Of a DNA stretch of 9,217 nt, positions 7,901 through 9,217 are shown in pieces. Made by a program: the position numbers and the translations under genes. Each line of letters starts with the position of its first letter. The first letter of the stretch is position 1. Source of the stretch: an uncultured Lachnospiraceae bacterium. Lineage in GTDB: Bacteria; Bacillota; Clostridia; Lachnospirales; Lachnospiraceae. Under the pieces are notes generated by a model. That model worked only from the letters and a program-made list of their open reading frames with translations. It searched no databases and was not told the origin of the DNA. The stretch spans positions 1-9,217 of the forward strand of contig CAMWYL010000109.1 in assembly GCA_947178465.1 (NCBI GenBank). Reading direction: 5' to 3'.

Positions 7901-8886
7901 TCTTCTACCAGAGAAATTGTATCATAGTCCGTATCCCGCAAAAGAAAACGGTCGTTCCCGGTTCGAACCAGATTGTAAAGCACACCCCTCCCCACCAGTG
8001 GCGCATAGCTGCCATCCTGCTTCCGTACTGCCAGCATATAACCCGACTGTTGGGAATCGTTCAGCTCCGCTATTGGAAAATATTCATACAGCCTCCGAAT
8101 GGAAATTTCAACACCCAACACGCCGTATACCTTTCCTTTATACCGCAGCGGCAGGGAATATGTTATCATCTCATAGGAATCCAACGAATCCTTTTCCAGC
8201 AGGAAGGGCATGGACCAATAGCCTAAATCCTTTGTATCCGCGTCCGCATACTCCGTTCCGACTCTCCACGGCTCATAGAAAAAATCGTCAGCGGCGTTCT
8301 GCCCCCACCCGTCCATATGAAACCGCGTCGTCCAATTGGTATCCAAGGGAATATCCCACCTTCTGGACAGATACTTGCTTCCTCTTTCCAGCAGCAAATC
8401 CGAATAATTTGCGGAGATATTATCCGGTTCAGAATTACGGATAAAGAAACCGTCAAACTCTGTCGCATCCGCGTCGTCCCCCGTCAGGACAATAAATATT
8501 CCTGTAGTGGTATTCCTCTCCAAAACGTTAAGACATTCCGGAAAAAGCTGCTCCAAAAGCCTGCTCTTAAGCTCCCCTGATTGCAGGAACTCATCCAATT
8601 CCACATTCTCGCTCTCCAGAAGCTCCTCCAAAAGCCCGGTCATGAGCGCTTCCTGCTCATTGACGGATGCCCAACGCTGATTCATGTCGTTTTGCAGAAT
8701 CACCCTTCTGTTTTCCACTAACCGCCCCATCATGCCGATGGAATACTCGTCCAGTATCCTCATCGTCCTGCGAACCACCAGCGTGCCAATGGTGATGATG
8801 CTTTGTATCATCATAATGCCAATCAATGGAATCAGAAACATTCTAAATATAGTTGATTTTTTTCTCTTTCGATCTTTGTCATCCAT
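4963..8886 (-). CDS. Membrane hybrid sensor histidine kinase: Cache-PAS-degenerate GGDEF-GAF-HisKA-HATPase-REC (1307 aa)
   Basis: This multidomain sensor kinase autophosphorylates and passes phosphate to its own receiver. Numbering is from ATG 8886, chosen because AGGG (8893-8896) is six bases ahead; ATG 8892 has that SD touching it. TM1 is about 13-38 and TM2 about 377-399. They enclose a 338-residue extracytoplasmic region whose YSLPLRYKGKVYGVLGVEIS stretch is typical of double-Cache sensors. Inside the cell follow a HAMP-like linker, a PAS fold (about 450-573), a GGDEF-like domain (about 578-738), a GAF-like region (about 768-925), HisKA with H945 in SHEIRTP, HATPase with N1062, DTGIG (1096-1100) and GTGLG (1126-1130), and a receiver (about 1183-1303) with D1190, D1236, S1268 and K1290. 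The GGDEF motif reads DGNEF (663-667) and a metal-binding Asp is lost (F615), so cyclase activity is unlikely. There is no HPt or DNA-binding domain. It sits between an unknown upstream gene and a glycoside hydrolase, which suggests sugar sensing. The ligand is unknown. Confidence 0.93.
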   Translation of the reverse strand: MDDKDRKRKKSTIFRMFLIPLIGIMMIQSIITIGTLVVRRTMRILDEYSIGMMGRLVENRRVILQNDMNQRWASVNEQEALMTGLLEELLESENVELDEFLQSGELKSRLLEQLFPECLNVLERNTTTGIFIVLTGDDADATEFDGFFIRNSEPDNISANYSDLLLERGSKYLSRRWDIPLDTNWTTRFHMDGWGQNAADDFFYEPWRVGTEYADADTKDLGYWSMPFLLEKDSLDSYEMITYSLPLRYKGKVYGVLGVEISIRRLYEYFPIAELNDSQQSGYMLAVRKQDGSYAPLVGRGVLYNLVRTGNDRFLLRDTDYDTISLVEDTILDDQHIYAVMYPLKLYSNNVPYENTEWVLLGLETENALFGMSRQLYVWMVVAILIGLIFGVFGIYFLVRHLTKPVQYLMHCISRGRAGLQEFRPSNILEIDALYDVVNDLTEKQKEAENILLEEKERYRVALESSKDIFFSYDLQNHMLDIVNHATKSGVWKCDEFDSGFIDPCYIYDDDRAAVIRAMRSDSDKVFVEFRMKWPDQSEYTWVAISGNAVYDTDGKRRKLVGSIRDIQKQKEKEAEQLRKTTMDSVTGLYEFGAGMQQIHEHRRIRYDGVMVNLFLDHLTEANEKNGILFGDMILEEMGRITRSRCKELSEKTCWRTVALRLDGNEFVLWLEKQSREQAADFIENLLAEITASFGGEALHVAVHAGLACAEKGQSTETLICMAKQARKVLGSGATMRYMFFEDLPEKERMNLPTLQRREVSTLDYGEDINLASLALNLFGRGADFPGQMLLMVRKIGRTYQASDVLVSVLRADFHSNYLDYQWHKDGETVAENVRPYKEEERMAFLDWLGQDEVRYVSEEDSAQERLQCFLGVSAGQCGVVLPMYDNGSYMGNICILGVGKQLLENPEEYQNLAELGRVIQGQLNQQRHDIASKAKSDFLSRMSHEIRTPMNAIIGMTAIALRQGQEQEQIMECLQKIQTSSTYLLGLINDILDMSKIESGKMKLEPINFDIYEMLDTIGELILPQATAKAIVFEQDIRLTHSRFVADKLRISQVLINLLGNAVKFTPVNGKIALTVHEEYAEGNSETFVSFAVRDTGIGIAKEDQERVFRSFEQAAGMSPSKARGTGLGLSISNRLIQMMGSSIQLESVLGEGSTFSFSIRLELGENMEAEVREEEISFDGLHILVVEDNELNAEIAQSLLEERNFKVDCVFNGQEAVERIRTTEPGTYDVILMDIMMPVMDGLEATRVIRSMERADCAAIPIVAMSANAFDDDLKKSVECGMNGHLSKPVEVDKLYRTLSEVIRK

Positions 8887-8892
8887 TCTCAT

Positions 8893-8896
8893 CCCT
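8893..8896 (-). promoter_or_regulatory. Shine-Dalgarno that decides the kinase start
   Basis: AGGG on the minus strand overlaps the TAG stop of the preceding gene. It is six bases before ATG 8886 but directly abuts ATG 8892. Normal spacing therefore favours 8886 as the kinase start and indicates termination-reinitiation coupling with the upstream gene. Confidence 0.5.
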
Positions 8897-9217
8897 ACTT
8901 GCCGATTGTATTATTTAACGCATCACAAAAAGAACGATACCACTCCTCAAAAGCCTGTTCTGTCACATAAGGTGCTGCTGCCTCCTCCAGACTCTCTCCC
9001 TTCTCCAATGCCGCAACCACTCTTGCGCGGTCTGCAGCCGCCTTGTCTGCAAGGTTGTACTCCAACACCTTTCTTGCGGCAGAGCCGTTCTCAAAGCTCT
9101 TGTTTGTATACAATATCAAACTGTCCATTTCATTAAAAATCATAGTGAGGCATTCATATGTTTTTGGTGCAACCTCCAATTGCCTGTCCGCGATAATCTG
9201 ATCCAGCTTCTCAATAC
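8895..9217 (-). CDS. C-terminal fragment of an unrecognised protein (partial, begins outside the window)
   Basis: The frame is open from the window edge to the TAG at 8897-8895, giving about 107 residues. The apparent start at 9179 is a TTG inside a frame that continues upstream (KLDQIIADRQ before it), so it is not a real start. The visible part is almost wholly helical and charged, with ECLTMIFNEMDSLILY, LADKAAADRARVVAALEKG, SLEEAAAPYVTEQAFEEWY and a C-terminal end of NNTIGK. No catalytic or metal motif is visible. The gene precedes the sensor kinase with only two bases before its upstream ATG, so the two are probably co-transcribed and coupled. From context a sugar ABC transporter solute-binding protein is possible, since those often precede such kinases and end in helices. 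A lyase-type helical C-terminus is an alternative. I cannot name the family. Confidence 0.75.
   Translation of the reverse strand, partial: IEKLDQIIADRQLEVAPKTYECLTMIFNEMDSLILYTNKSFENGSAARKVLEYNLADKAAADRARVVAALEKGESLEEAAAPYVTEQAFEEWYRSFCDALNNTIGK

Noticed and set aside
7453..8226. 257-codon open frame on the plus strand
   Set aside because: It lies wholly antisense to the Cache-like sensor and second TM region of the kinase, whose domains are clear. It has no recognisable motif and a low-complexity His/Gln/Arg-rich product typical of shadow frames.
4963..8886. Active diguanylate cyclase in the kinase
   Set aside because: The signature is DGNEF instead of GGDEF and a metal-binding Asp is replaced by Phe, so catalysis is unlikely.
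1..9217. tRNA, rRNA, CRISPR array, insertion sequence or phage genes
   Set aside because: No regularly spaced repeats, transposase or integrase frames, terminal inverted repeats or tRNA-like cloverleaf were seen; nearly all of the window is coding on the minus strand.

Overview
The window looks like a piece of chromosome from a Gram-positive anaerobe of the Clostridia, most likely a Lachnospiraceae-type gut bacterium. This is inferred from purine-rich Shine-Dalgarno sites in front of the genes, a moderate base composition, a large membrane hybrid histidine kinase next to a cytoplasmic glycoside hydrolase, and a coupled pair of ABC half-exporters. No gene identifies the species. Every supported gene is on the minus strand, so the reading order is from high to low coordinates.

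Region A (9217 to about 2311) looks like one sugar-sensing and sugar-cleaving transcription unit. It starts with the C-terminal end of an unrecognised protein cut by the window edge (stop at 8895). A 1307-residue membrane hybrid sensor kinase follows almost without a gap (4963-8886), with the order TM, Cache-like extracytoplasmic sensor, TM, PAS, degenerate GGDEF, GAF-like, HisKA, HATPase, receiver. After 25 bases comes a family 2 glycoside hydrolase (2340-4937). The unit closes with a strong hairpin that starts inside the last codons of the hydrolase gene and works as a probable terminator. The simplest reading is that the kinase senses an external ligand and the hydrolase acts on a related glycoside inside the cell. 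The kinase's output partner (an HPt protein or DNA-binding regulator) is not in the window.

Region B (2311 to about 2136) is the only real intergenic stretch, about 200 bases including the leader. On the minus strand it holds a 12-base perfect palindrome, then a promoter whose -35 and -10 boxes are 19 bases apart with an imperfect dyad in the spacer, the layout of MerR-family-activated promoters, then a leader with a 7-bp hairpin.

Region C (2135 to 1) is an export cassette: a 72-residue protein of unknown function, a complete 593-residue ABC exporter half (TMD-NBD), and the first 47 residues of a further protein that looks like a second ABC half-transporter and runs off the window. Both junctions are ATGA overlaps, so the three genes are probably translationally coupled. 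The likely product is a heterodimeric exporter, possibly drug- or peptide-related, with the small protein as an accessory or cargo. The substrate cannot be read from the sequence.
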